From WHSW01 sp963722175 (GTDB taxonomy: Bacteria; Actinomycetota; Thermoleophilia; Solirubrobacterales; 70-9): 64,000 nt of DNA. The DNA lies in NCBI GenBank assembly GCA_963722175.1, contig CAVRKA010000002.1:62001-126000 (forward strand), in the 5' to 3' direction. The notes below the pieces were generated by a model, which saw only the letters and a program-made list of their open reading frames with translations, did no database searches and was not told where the DNA came from. Below are positions 38,993-46,604 of this stretch, in pieces (position 1 is the stretch's first letter; every line of letters begins with the position of its first letter). The position numbers and the translations under genes are program-made.

Positions 38993-39898
38993 CGCTGCCT
39001 CGAGCGCGGCACCCCAGAGGATGTCGTGCTCGGACGCCTCGATCTCGGTGAGGCCGAAGGCGCGCATCACCTGGATCAGGATGATCACCCCGGCAACGAT
39101 CGTCGGCGCCCGGCCCTCGTGCAGCCCTGGGACCGCGACCCGCTCGGCGAGCGGCTTCGCGGCGAGCTGGGAGAGCATCCGCTGGATCGCCTCCAGCGAC
39201 AGCCGATAGCCGTGGACGAGGTCGGGGTCGTAGGGCTCGAGCGCCTGGTCGATCGCCGCCAGCGAGGTCGGGGTGCCGGCGACCCCGATCCCGAAGCTCG
39301 CCTGCGCCAGCGCCTCGCCCTCGAGCGCCCCGTCGATCAGGCCCTGGACGTCGCGGGCGAGCTCCTCGAGCTCGGCGGCGAGCGGCGGGTCGTGGGTGAT
39401 GTGGCGCTCCGTGTGGCGCACGGTCCCGGCCTGCAGCGAGGCGTAGAAGCCGACCTCGGGGCCGTCGCCGATCACGAGCTCGGTCGAGCCGCCGCCGATG
39501 TCGACGACCATCGTCTTCTCCGCCGGCGGGCGCTCGGCGTAGGCGCCGATGTAGGTGAGCCGCGCCTCCTCGGCGCCGTCGAGGATCTCGGTGTCGAGGG
39601 CGAAGCGCTCGCGCAGCTCGGCCTGGAACATCGCACCGTTGCTGGCGTCGCGGACGGCGCTGGTGGCGATCGCCCGCACCCGCTCGACACCGAGCCGCTC
39701 GTAGGCCTCGATGTAGGAATCGACCACGGCGCAGACGTCCTCGATCGCCTCGGCCGAGAGCTGACCCGAGGTGTCGACCCCGCGCCCGAGCCGGGTCACG
39801 GTCGAGCGCCGCTCGAGCTCGCGCACGCGGCCGTCGTCGACGTCCGCGACCAGCAGCCGCGTCGAGTTCGTACCCATGTCGACGACGGCGATTCTCAA
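38984..39898 (-). CDS. Ppx/GppA family exopolyphosphatase or pppGpp phosphohydrolase
   Basis: The 304-residue ASKHA-fold protein shows the phosphate-1 motif VVDMGTNSTRLLV, the phosphate-2 motif VVDIGGGSTELVIGD and ATSAVRDASNG. Its length matches the short actinobacterial Ppx proteins, which lack the C-terminal HD domain of E. coli Ppx. It probably degrades polyphosphate or guanosine pentaphosphate, linking it to stress control. A 166-bp palindrome lies directly upstream. Confidence 0.88.
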   Translation of the reverse strand: MRIAVVDMGTNSTRLLVADVDDGRVRELERRSTVTRLGRGVDTSGQLSAEAIEDVCAVVDSYIEAYERLGVERVRAIATSAVRDASNGAMFQAELRERFALDTEILDGAEEARLTYIGAYAERPPAEKTMVVDIGGGSTELVIGDGPEVGFYASLQAGTVRHTERHITHDPPLAAELEELARDVQGLIDGALEGEALAQASFGIGVAGTPTSLAAIDQALEPYDPDLVHGYRLSLEAIQRMLSQLAAKPLAERVAVPGLHEGRAPTIVAGVIILIQVMRAFGLTEIEASEHDILWGAALEAASG

Positions 39899-39913
39899 CG
39901 CGCCCGCATCCTA

Positions 39914-40079
39914 GATGGGTGATTCCACGCCTTCACGCGCGCGGATGACGCACGGATACCGTCGGTGGACCGCGCCGCTCGGGACTCACCCATGCCCAAC
40001 GGCATGGGCTTCGCCCGATCGCCACGTCCACCTCGGTCCCGCGCGCCCCCGCGCACGCGAGGCCGTGGAATCAACCATC
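39914..40079. repeat. 166-bp imperfect palindrome (family 3)
   Basis: The outer arms GATGGGTGATTCCACG and CGTGGAATCAACCATC enclose a chain of paired GC-rich segments down to a centre CCCATGCC-CAAC-GGCATGGG. Nearly the full length can pair. It fills the gap between the SDR stop and the Ppx/GppA start. No second copy was seen in this window. Confidence 0.7.
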
Positions 40080-40095
40080 TCGGGCGGCGGGCTGA

Positions 40096-40947
40096 TCAGG
40101 CGCCCTCGATCCGGCGCTCGACGAGCCGGTCGAAGAGCCGCTTCGGCAGGTAGGTGCGGATCGCCGCCGTCACCTTCGCCTCGCCCCCGACGACGTAGCG
40201 AGCCTTGGGCCTCGACGCGGTCAGGGCGTGCAGGATCACCTTGGCGACCGCGTCCGCGGGCAGGCCGGAGGCGCCGGTCTTCGCGGCAAGCGCCGCCAAG
40301 CGGTCGAGCTTCGGGCCGTAGAGCTCGTTCATCTCCGGCCCGATCGCCTCGCGCAGCGCGGGGGCGCCCTCGATCCCCTTGTCCCAGATCTCCGTCGCGA
40401 TCGCCCCGGGCTCGACGTAGGAGACCTCGACCCCGAACTGCTTCATCTCCTGGCGCAGCGAGTCGGCGACCGCCCCGATCGCTGCCTTCGAGGCGTTGTA
40501 CGGCGACAGGTACGGGAGGCCGCCGCGACCGCCGATCGAGGAGATGAACACGACCCGGCCGCGGGCGGCGCGGATCATCGCAAGCACGGCCTGGGTGACG
40601 GCGATCTGGCCGATCACGTTGACGTCGAGCTGACGCCGGTAATCGTCGAGCGGCAGCGCCTCGACCGGCCCCTGGACGGTGATCCCGGCGTTGTTGACGA
40701 GGCCCGCGAGCGCGCCGCCGGTCGCCTCGCGGACCCGGTCGGATGCGCTCGCGATCGTCGCCGGATCGGTGACATCGAGGGTCACGGGCTCGAGGCGCTC
40801 GGAGCCCTCGGCGCGCAGCGATTCGCCGTCCTCCGGCTTGCGCACCCCGGCGAACACCCCAAAGCCCTCGCGGTCGAGCATCAGCGCGGCGGCGCGCCCG
40901 ATCCCGGTCGAGGCGCCGGTGATGACAACCGCGCCGCGGTCGCTCAT
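40096..40947 (-). CDS. Short-chain dehydrogenase/reductase
   Basis: The 283-residue classical SDR has the cofactor motif TGASTGIG, the NNAG motif in LVNNAGITVQGP, and the catalytic Ser and YxxxK in ISSIGGRGGLPYLSPYNASK. The C-terminal tail KRLFDRLVERRIEG may contact membrane or another subunit. NADP(H) is likely, given the basic residue after the second strand (VRKPEDG). The start overlaps the metallo-hydrolase stop as ATGA. Substrate unknown. Confidence 0.9.
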   Translation of the reverse strand: MSDRGAVVITGASTGIGRAAALMLDREGFGVFAGVRKPEDGESLRAEGSERLEPVTLDVTDPATIASASDRVREATGGALAGLVNNAGITVQGPVEALPLDDYRRQLDVNVIGQIAVTQAVLAMIRAARGRVVFISSIGGRGGLPYLSPYNASKAAIGAVADSLRQEMKQFGVEVSYVEPGAIATEIWDKGIEGAPALREAIGPEMNELYGPKLDRLAALAAKTGASGLPADAVAKVILHALTASRPKARYVVGGEAKVTAAIRTYLPKRLFDRLVERRIEGA

Positions 40948-41768
40948 GCCACGGCCCGCTCGAGCTCGACCGGGTCGTGCGCGCAGAAGATCCGCACCTC
41001 GTCGCCATGCTCGCGGGCGAGTTGGTTGAGGCGCTGCTCGTTGTTCAGCCGCGCCGACCGGTCCGCCGCCATCATGCTCTGGAAGGCGCGCAGGGCCGGC
41101 GGGCAGTCCGGGGGATCCTCCATCTGCGCGCGATGGAAGTAGGCGTCGCCGCAGTGCAGGAGCCAGGCGTCGCCGTCGCGGACCGCGATCCCGGTGTGAC
41201 CGCGCGAGTGGCCGACGAGCGGGATCAGCAGGATCTCCGGATCGACGCCGGGGAGGATGCGGATGCTCTCGAACCCCATCCAGGTGTCGCCGCCCGACCC
41301 GTGGCTGACCCACTTCGGTCCATGTTCGAAATGGCACTGCGGATAGCGGGCGCGTTCGCGCAGCGATGGCTTCAGCGCCGCCTCCTGCTCCGGAGCGAAG
41401 ACGTGGACCGCCGCGTCCGGAAAGTCCGGCAGCCCGCCGGCGTGGTCGAGGTCGAGGTGGGTGCAGGCGATCTGGCGGACGTCGGCGGGGTCGAGGCCGA
41501 GCACGCGAATCCGCTCGATTGCCGTCTCGCCGACGTCGGCCTGGGGACGGAACGCCCCCGTGAACGGAACCCCGAGGCGCCGGTAGGGGTGCGCGGCGTC
41601 GTCGGCGCCGAAGCCGGTGTCGATCAGGACAAGCTGGTCGCCGGCCTCGATCAGCAGGCAGTGGCAGACCATGTGGGCGCCGCCGAACCCGCCTTCGCCG
41701 GAGACCAGCTTGCCGCCGTAGGGACAGAGCGTGCCGCAGTTGAGATGGTGGATCTTCACCGGGCCCAC
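40944..41768 (-). CDS. MBL-fold metallo-hydrolase (lactonase-like)
   Basis: The 274-residue protein has the metallo-beta-lactamase metal motif as THLDLDHAGG (Asp in place of the second His of HxHxDH), then LVGHSRGHTG, HCGDAYFH and AHDPVEL. Overall it resembles quorum-quenching lactonases and glyoxalase-like hydrolases. The changed motif argues for a subfamily with different metal geometry. It sits between asparaginase and SDR genes in one operon; SDR coupling (ATGA) suggests successive reactions on a shared substrate, which is inference. Confidence 0.85.
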   Translation of the reverse strand: MGPVKIHHLNCGTLCPYGGKLVSGEGGFGGAHMVCHCLLIEAGDQLVLIDTGFGADDAAHPYRRLGVPFTGAFRPQADVGETAIERIRVLGLDPADVRQIACTHLDLDHAGGLPDFPDAAVHVFAPEQEAALKPSLRERARYPQCHFEHGPKWVSHGSGGDTWMGFESIRILPGVDPEILLIPLVGHSRGHTGIAVRDGDAWLLHCGDAYFHRAQMEDPPDCPPALRAFQSMMAADRSARLNNEQRLNQLAREHGDEVRIFCAHDPVELERAVA

Positions 41769-41783
41769 CCTCTCACAACGCGC

Positions 41784-42788
41784 TCAGCCGTCGTCCTGTC
41801 GGAACGCCCAGCGGATCTCGTCGATCGAGAGGCCGGAGGCGAGGCACGCGAGCAGCTTCATCCGCGCCGCCTGCGGCGAGAGGAAGCCCGCCGGGAAGAT
41901 CCCTGTGGCGCGCAGGTCCTGCTCGGAGCCGCGGTAGCCGTAGGTGGCGTTGAGGATCACGCCGCGCTCCGGGCGGCAGTACGCGACCACCGGGATCCTG
42001 TCGGCGGCGTGCCTCCAGAGGTCGAGCAGGTCGGGGTTCAGGTGCCCCGCGCCGAGCGTGCCGATGATCGCCCCGTCCGGCTCGGTGGCGAGCGCCGCGC
42101 GGGCGAGCGCTCCGTCGTCGCCGGCCGCGGTGGGCACGATCACCACCCGCCGGTCGAGGTCGGGCGGGTCGAGCGGCGGGTTGCGCGGGATCCGCGACCA
42201 GATCGTCGGATGGCCCTCGCTGACCCGCCCGAGCGGCCCGGTCTGCGGCGACGAGAAGGCGACCAGCGATGTGGTGTCGGTCTTGCGGACGCCGCGGGCG
42301 TGATGGATCTCGCCGCCGAAGCAGACGAGGACGCCCATCCCCGCGGCCGCCTCGCTGGCGGCGACGCTGATCGCGTCCACCGTGTTCGCCGGCCCGTCGG
42401 CCCCCGGCGCCGACGCCGGCCGGATCGCGCCGGTGAAGACGATCGGTGCCTCGGCGTCGTGGAGGACGTCGCAGAGCATCGCCGTCTCTTCCATCGTGTC
42501 GGTGCCGTGGGTGACGACGACGCCGATCCCGCGGCGGGCGACGTCGCGGGCCTCGCGGCAGATCCGCAGCTGGTCGTCGAGGCTCAGGTGCGCGCTGGGC
42601 AGGTTGCTGATCGTCGCCGCCTCGATCCCGTTGCCGTCGAGGCTCGGGATGCTGGCGAGCAGCGCGGCCGCGTCGAGGTCGGGCGTGCTGCCGCCGCCCT
42701 CGGGCGCTTCCGTCATCGAGATCGTCCCGCCCGCCGCCAGGATGCGGACGTTGCGGGCGCGTTTCGGGGTGCCCTCGTAGACCGCCAC
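41784..42788 (-). CDS. L-asparaginase-like amidohydrolase
   Basis: The 334-residue enzyme contains both threonine motifs of the family: ILAAGGTISMTEAP and VVTHGTDTMEETA. The C-terminal domain holds GTLGAGHLNPDLLDLW. It hydrolyses asparagine or a related amide in the cytoplasm; no signal peptide is seen. GTG 42788 is chosen because it starts VAVYEGTPKRARNVRILAAGG and no ATG lies near. It follows the small membrane gene by 19 bp in an operon with the metallo-hydrolase and SDR genes. Confidence 0.88.
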   Translation of the reverse strand: MAVYEGTPKRARNVRILAAGGTISMTEAPEGGGSTPDLDAAALLASIPSLDGNGIEAATISNLPSAHLSLDDQLRICREARDVARRGIGVVVTHGTDTMEETAMLCDVLHDAEAPIVFTGAIRPASAPGADGPANTVDAISVAASEAAAGMGVLVCFGGEIHHARGVRKTDTTSLVAFSSPQTGPLGRVSEGHPTIWSRIPRNPPLDPPDLDRRVVIVPTAAGDDGALARAALATEPDGAIIGTLGAGHLNPDLLDLWRHAADRIPVVAYCRPERGVILNATYGYRGSEQDLRATGIFPAGFLSPQAARMKLLACLASGLSIDEIRWAFRQDDG

Positions 42789-42807
42789 GGCGGCGACGAT
42801 ACGCCGT

Positions 42808-43083
42808 TCAGATGGTTTGGTTCGTGAGGCGGATCGCGAACGCGCCCACAACCGCGGCGGGGATCCAGCCGAGCGCGAGCCCGAGGCCGCCGCCAAGCGC
42901 CCACAGCGCGGTCCAGACGATCATGAACACGACCAGGAAGATCCCGAGCGCGATCAGCACGCGCACCGGGACTGGGTTGCCGAGCAGGGAAACCGCACGA
43001 CCCTCCTGGAGCCGCTCGGTCTCGGCCTTCGCCGCCGCCTGCAGGTGGTCGAGCCGGCCGGGCTGGTCGTCGACTCCCATCAC
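42808..43083 (-). CDS. Small membrane protein with two transmembrane helices
   Basis: The 91-residue protein has a soluble N-terminus (DDQPGRLDHLQAAAKAETER) and two hydrophobic helices (LIALGIFLVVFMIVWTALWA and LALGWIPAAVVGAFAI). GTG 43083 and ATG 43080 are adjacent starts; either is possible. It resembles short two-helix membrane proteins of actinobacteria with unknown function. It leads the asparaginase operon and is divergent from the cell-wall hydrolase. Confidence 0.65.
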   Translation of the reverse strand: MMGVDDQPGRLDHLQAAAKAETERLQEGRAVSLLGNPVPVRVLIALGIFLVVFMIVWTALWALGGGLGLALGWIPAAVVGAFAIRLTNQTI

Positions 43084-43110
43084 CGCGCACCTACCCGCGC
43101 CTCGTTTCTA

Positions 43111-43184
43111 CCGGCGCACGCCGGGTAGAGACCCGGCAACCTGTCAGGCACGGACGGCGAGCCGAAGGTGGTGGCGAAAAGGGG
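43111..43184 (+). promoter_or_regulatory. Structured leader upstream of the cell-wall hydrolase
   Basis: GCCGGGT-AGAG-ACCCGGC forms a perfect 7-bp hairpin (43120-43137), followed by CAACCTGTCAGGCACGGAC and AGCCGAAGG, then the start codon. Actinobacterial wall-hydrolase genes often carry c-di-AMP (ydaO) leaders, but the match to that consensus is incomplete. It is recorded as an unassigned structured 5' leader. Confidence 0.3.
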
Positions 43185-44351
43185 ATGGCCAGGAAGGCAA
43201 TGGCCAGGAAGGCAACTCTCATAGTGGGGATCGCGGTGCTGGTGGCCGGCCTCGCGACCGGAACACCGAGCGCGCAGCTGCTGCCGGGAGGAAGCCCGGA
43301 CGGAAATGACGTCAACCTTCCGGGCGGCGGCGGTATCGACCTGCCCGACCAGAACGGCGGCGGGGGAGCGACCCTGCCGGGCGGCGGTGGGGTCCAGCTG
43401 CCGGGAGGCGGCGGGAGCGGGGGGGACTCCGACATCAACCTCCCCGGCGGGGCCGGCGTCGACCTGCCGGGAGGCGATGACCCCGCGCCAGAACCGGCGC
43501 CGCCGAGCGAGACACCCACCTCGCCGCCCCCGGACGACGGTACGGAGGACGACACCCCCGTCGCGCCCACCGAAGGGACCGTCGGGCCGGGAGGCGGCCG
43601 CGACGGCGGCACCGGGCGCGACGGCGGCCGGGACCGCGGGGACGACCGCGACGGCCGACCCCGGGACCACGAGGGGGAGGCGGCCTCCGACGCCGTCCCG
43701 CAGCCCGCGCCGCTGCGCCGCCCTGACGGCGCCCCGACCGCGGCGAACCCCTCCGTCTCGGTCGCCGACTTCGGTCCGGCGCCGCTTGGGGTTCCGAACT
43801 TCGTCATCGACCAGTTCACGATCCCGCCGTTCCTGCTGCCGATCTACCAGGCCTGCGGGACCCAGTACGGGATCCCGTGGCAGGTGCTCGCCTCGATCAA
43901 CCGGATCGAGACCGCCTTCGGGACGAACCTGAACGTCTCCACCGCCGGCGCCCTCGGTTGGATGCAGTTCATCCCCTCGACGTGGGACATGTACGGCGTC
44001 GACGCCAACGAGGACGGGCGCAAGGACCCCTACAACCCGGTCGATGCGATCTGCGCCGCCGCGCGATACCTGAAGGCGGCCGGCGGGCAGCAGGATCTGC
44101 GCACCGCGATCTTCGCCTACAACCACGCCGACTGGTACGTCGACGAGGTCCTGCTCTACGCGAACCAGTACGGCAAGCTGCCGGAGGCGCTGGTCAGCTC
44201 GCTGACGGGGCTGACCGAAGGAGCCCGCTTCCCGGTGGCCGCCGACGCGCGGTACGCCGACGACATCTCCGAGCGCCGGGCACTCGAGCGCTCCAAGCCT
44301 GCCAAGCGGCCCGCGGCCGGCAACGCGGCGGAGGTGATCGCGAGCTCCCCC
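43185..44351 (+). CDS. Cell-wall hydrolase, N-terminal part (lytic transglycosylase); gene frameshifted
   Basis: This segment encodes a signal peptide (ATLIVGIAVLVAGLATGTPS), a glycine-rich stretch with repeated LPGGGG units, an acidic/proline linker and a soluble-lytic-transglycosylase domain. The catalytic Glu lies in ASINRIETAFG; GALGWMQFIPSTWDMYGVDA and DAICAAARYLKAAGG complete the fold. At 44347-44351 (five C) the frame is lost; skipping one base restores the M23-like frame that continues to 45633. The intact product would be about 815 residues. An ATG at 43200 is an alternative start with its own AGGAAGG site, inside a 15-bp tandem duplication. The frame error may be a sequencing artefact. 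Confidence 0.75.
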
Positions 44352-44352
44352 G

Positions 44353-45633
44353 ACCCGCCGCGGGATCGACATCTACTCGAAGGATGGCGCTCCGGTCGTC
44401 GCGGTCAACGACGGCGTGATCGCCGACGTCGGCAGGTCCAAGCGCCTCGGCCGCTTCGTCGTCCTGCGCGACGACTACGGCAACCGCTTCACATACGCGG
44501 AGCTCGGCGACATCGCGAGGGCCTACCCGGTGCCGAAGGAGGGGGGCTCGCCGGCGGTCGCGCCGGAACCGGAGGAGCGCCGGAAGCGGGCCGAGGCAAG
44601 CGGCCCGGTCAACACCGAAGACTCCCGCGAGCGGCTCTTTGCCTTCCCCGAGCGCGCGGCACGCGCACCCGGGGCGCCGCTGACGGTCTCGATCGATCCG
44701 ATCGAGCGCTACCTGGAGCGCGCGGGCTACGAGAGCTTCGACAAGTACTTCGGCGTTGCCAGGTTCGACCCCGACAAGAGCGAGCTGCGGCCGCTGCGCG
44801 AGGGCTCGGAGGTGATCGCGGGGACGATGCTCGGCCACGTCGGGAAGACGGACGAGTACGCGCCGCACGTGAACTTCTCGATCCGCCCCGCCGGCCGCGG
44901 CGCGCCCACGGTCGACCCGAAGCCGATCCTCGACGGCTGGAAGCTGCTCGAGGCGACGCACATCTACCGCGCGGTGGGCAAGAACCCGTTCGAGGACAGC
45001 GCCGCCAGCTCAGGTCAGGTCCTGCTGCTCTCCAAGGAGCAGGCGATCCGCGCGCTGCTCTCCGAGCCCAGGGTCGAGATGTACGAATGCGGTCGGGCCG
45101 ACGTGCAGACCGGCCAGATCGACGTCCGGGTGATGAGACTGCTCCTCTACCTGGCCCGCAGCGGCTTCCGGACGACGGTGACGTCGCTCAAGTGCGGCCA
45201 CAGCGTCTACACGTCGTCCGGCAACGTCAGCCAGCACTCGACCGGCGGCGCGGTCGACATCGCGCAGATCAACGGCCTTCCGGTGCTCGGCCACCAGGGC
45301 CCCGGCACGATCACCGAGGCGCTCATCAACCAGGTCCTCGAGCTCCAGGGGACGATGGTCCCCGATCAGGTGATCTCGCTCATGGCCATGGGCGGGCCAA
45401 CCTTCGTCATGGCCGACCACGCCGATCACGTCCACGTCGGCTACGCGCCCGGCCCCGGTACCACGACCGGATCCGAGCCTCAGCTCACCCAGGTGCTGAA
45501 GCCGGAGCAGTGGCGCCGGCTGATCGCGCGGCTCGCGGAGATCGACAACCCCGAGGTCGCCACGACCCCGTCGCGGTTCGCCGAGCGCACCAAGCGCGAA
45601 GATCGCGCCTCCGTGGCCCACCGCGGGGAGTAG
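44353..45633 (+). CDS. Cell-wall hydrolase, C-terminal part (LytM-like and M15-like domains)
   Basis: This is the continuation of the preceding transglycosylase gene in the +1-shifted frame. It opens with RRGIDIYSKDGAPVVAVNDG and runs through LRDDYGNRFTYAEL, a LytM/M23-like beta domain; the usual HxH zinc motif reads HVNFSIRP, so it may be inactive. The last ~150 residues resemble a VanY/M15 peptidase: SQHSTGGAVDIAQING fits SxHxxGxAxD and ADHADHVHVGY supplies the later His pair. The full protein would thus combine glycan cleavage with peptide cleavage outside the membrane. The alpha/beta hydrolase gene starts 20 bp downstream. Confidence 0.75.
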   Translation, partial: TRRGIDIYSKDGAPVVAVNDGVIADVGRSKRLGRFVVLRDDYGNRFTYAELGDIARAYPVPKEGGSPAVAPEPEERRKRAEASGPVNTEDSRERLFAFPERAARAPGAPLTVSIDPIERYLERAGYESFDKYFGVARFDPDKSELRPLREGSEVIAGTMLGHVGKTDEYAPHVNFSIRPAGRGAPTVDPKPILDGWKLLEATHIYRAVGKNPFEDSAASSGQVLLLSKEQAIRALLSEPRVEMYECGRADVQTGQIDVRVMRLLLYLARSGFRTTVTSLKCGHSVYTSSGNVSQHSTGGAVDIAQINGLPVLGHQGPGTITEALINQVLELQGTMVPDQVISLMAMGGPTFVMADHADHVHVGYAPGPGTTTGSEPQLTQVLKPEQWRRLIARLAEIDNPEVATTPSRFAERTKREDRASVAHRGE

Positions 45634-45653
45634 CTGCCCGTAACCTGCGGCCC

Positions 45654-46604
45654 GTGAGCGAAACGCGCGACGCCGGATTCGAGGAGTGGCAGGCCGACCT
45701 GCACGGCCATCAGGTGATCTACCGGATGGCGGGCGCGGGGGCCGGCAAGCCCGTCGTCGTGCTGATCCACGGGATGGTCAACTCGTCGCGCCACTGGCGC
45801 GAGGTGGCGCAGCAGCTCGCCGGCGACTACACGGTGATCGCCCCCGACCTGATCGGCCACGGCGACTCGGCGACCCCGCGCGGTGACTACTCGATCGGCG
45901 CCCACGCGGCGGCGATCCGCGACCTGCTCGCGGCGCTCGGCATCCGCCGGGCGACGGTGGTCGGCCACTCGCTCGGCGGCGGGGTGGCGATGCAGTTCTT
46001 CTGGCAGTTCCCGGAGCGGGTCGAGCGGCTGGTGCTGGTCTCCAGTGGCGGCCTCGGGCCGCGGGTGAGCCCGCTGCTGCGGCTCGCGGCGCTCCCCGGC
46101 GCCTCGCCGCTGCTCGCGATCGCCGCCCGCCCGCGCGTCGTCGATGCGATCGCCGGGCTCGCCGATCAGCTCGAGCGGCGTGGGTCGGGCAAGGCCGTCT
46201 ACGCCGATGCGATCGCCCGCGCGCTGCGGCCGCTGCAGAGCGAGGGCTCGCGGCGGGCCTTCATCCAGACGCTGCGCGGGGTGATCGACGCGCGCGGCCA
46301 GCGGGTGAGCGCGGTCGACCGCCTCTACCTGCTCGGTCCGGTACCGACCCTGATCGTCTGGGGCGAGCGCGACCGCACGATCCCGCTCGCGCACGGCCGC
46401 GCCGCCCACGAGGCGATCCCGGGCAGCCGGTTCGAGACCCTGCCGAGGGCCGCCCACTTCCCGCACCTCGAGGACCCGGAGGGGCTTGCGGCGAGCATGC
46501 GCGACTTCCTCGCCACGACCGAGCCCTACGCGCTCGACGCCGACGATTGGGAGGAGCTGCTCGCCTCGCGGACGGTCCGGCGCAGGAGGCTGCGGGCGGC
46601 GTGA
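45654..46604 (+). CDS. Alpha/beta-fold hydrolase
   Basis: The 316-residue enzyme shows the oxyanion motif LIHGMVNSSRHWREV, nucleophile GHSLGGGVAM, acid in WGERDRTIPLAHG and histidine in AAHFPHLEDP, a complete catalytic triad. It is an epoxide-hydrolase/haloperoxidase-like esterase with unknown substrate. GTG 45654 is chosen; the frame is open upstream into the wall-hydrolase gene, but the homology begins here. Its stop overlaps the next gene start as GTGA. Confidence 0.85.
   Translation: MSETRDAGFEEWQADLHGHQVIYRMAGAGAGKPVVVLIHGMVNSSRHWREVAQQLAGDYTVIAPDLIGHGDSATPRGDYSIGAHAAAIRDLLAALGIRRATVVGHSLGGGVAMQFFWQFPERVERLVLVSSGGLGPRVSPLLRLAALPGASPLLAIAARPRVVDAIAGLADQLERRGSGKAVYADAIARALRPLQSEGSRRAFIQTLRGVIDARGQRVSAVDRLYLLGPVPTLIVWGERDRTIPLAHGRAAHEAIPGSRFETLPRAAHFPHLEDPEGLAASMRDFLATTEPYALDADDWEELLASRTVRRRRLRAA

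Noticed and set aside
43084..43184. c-di-AMP (ydaO) riboswitch
   Set aside because: Only partial resemblance at the 3' end; the characteristic 5' GGGGGAACCCA-type block and the closing stem are not visible.
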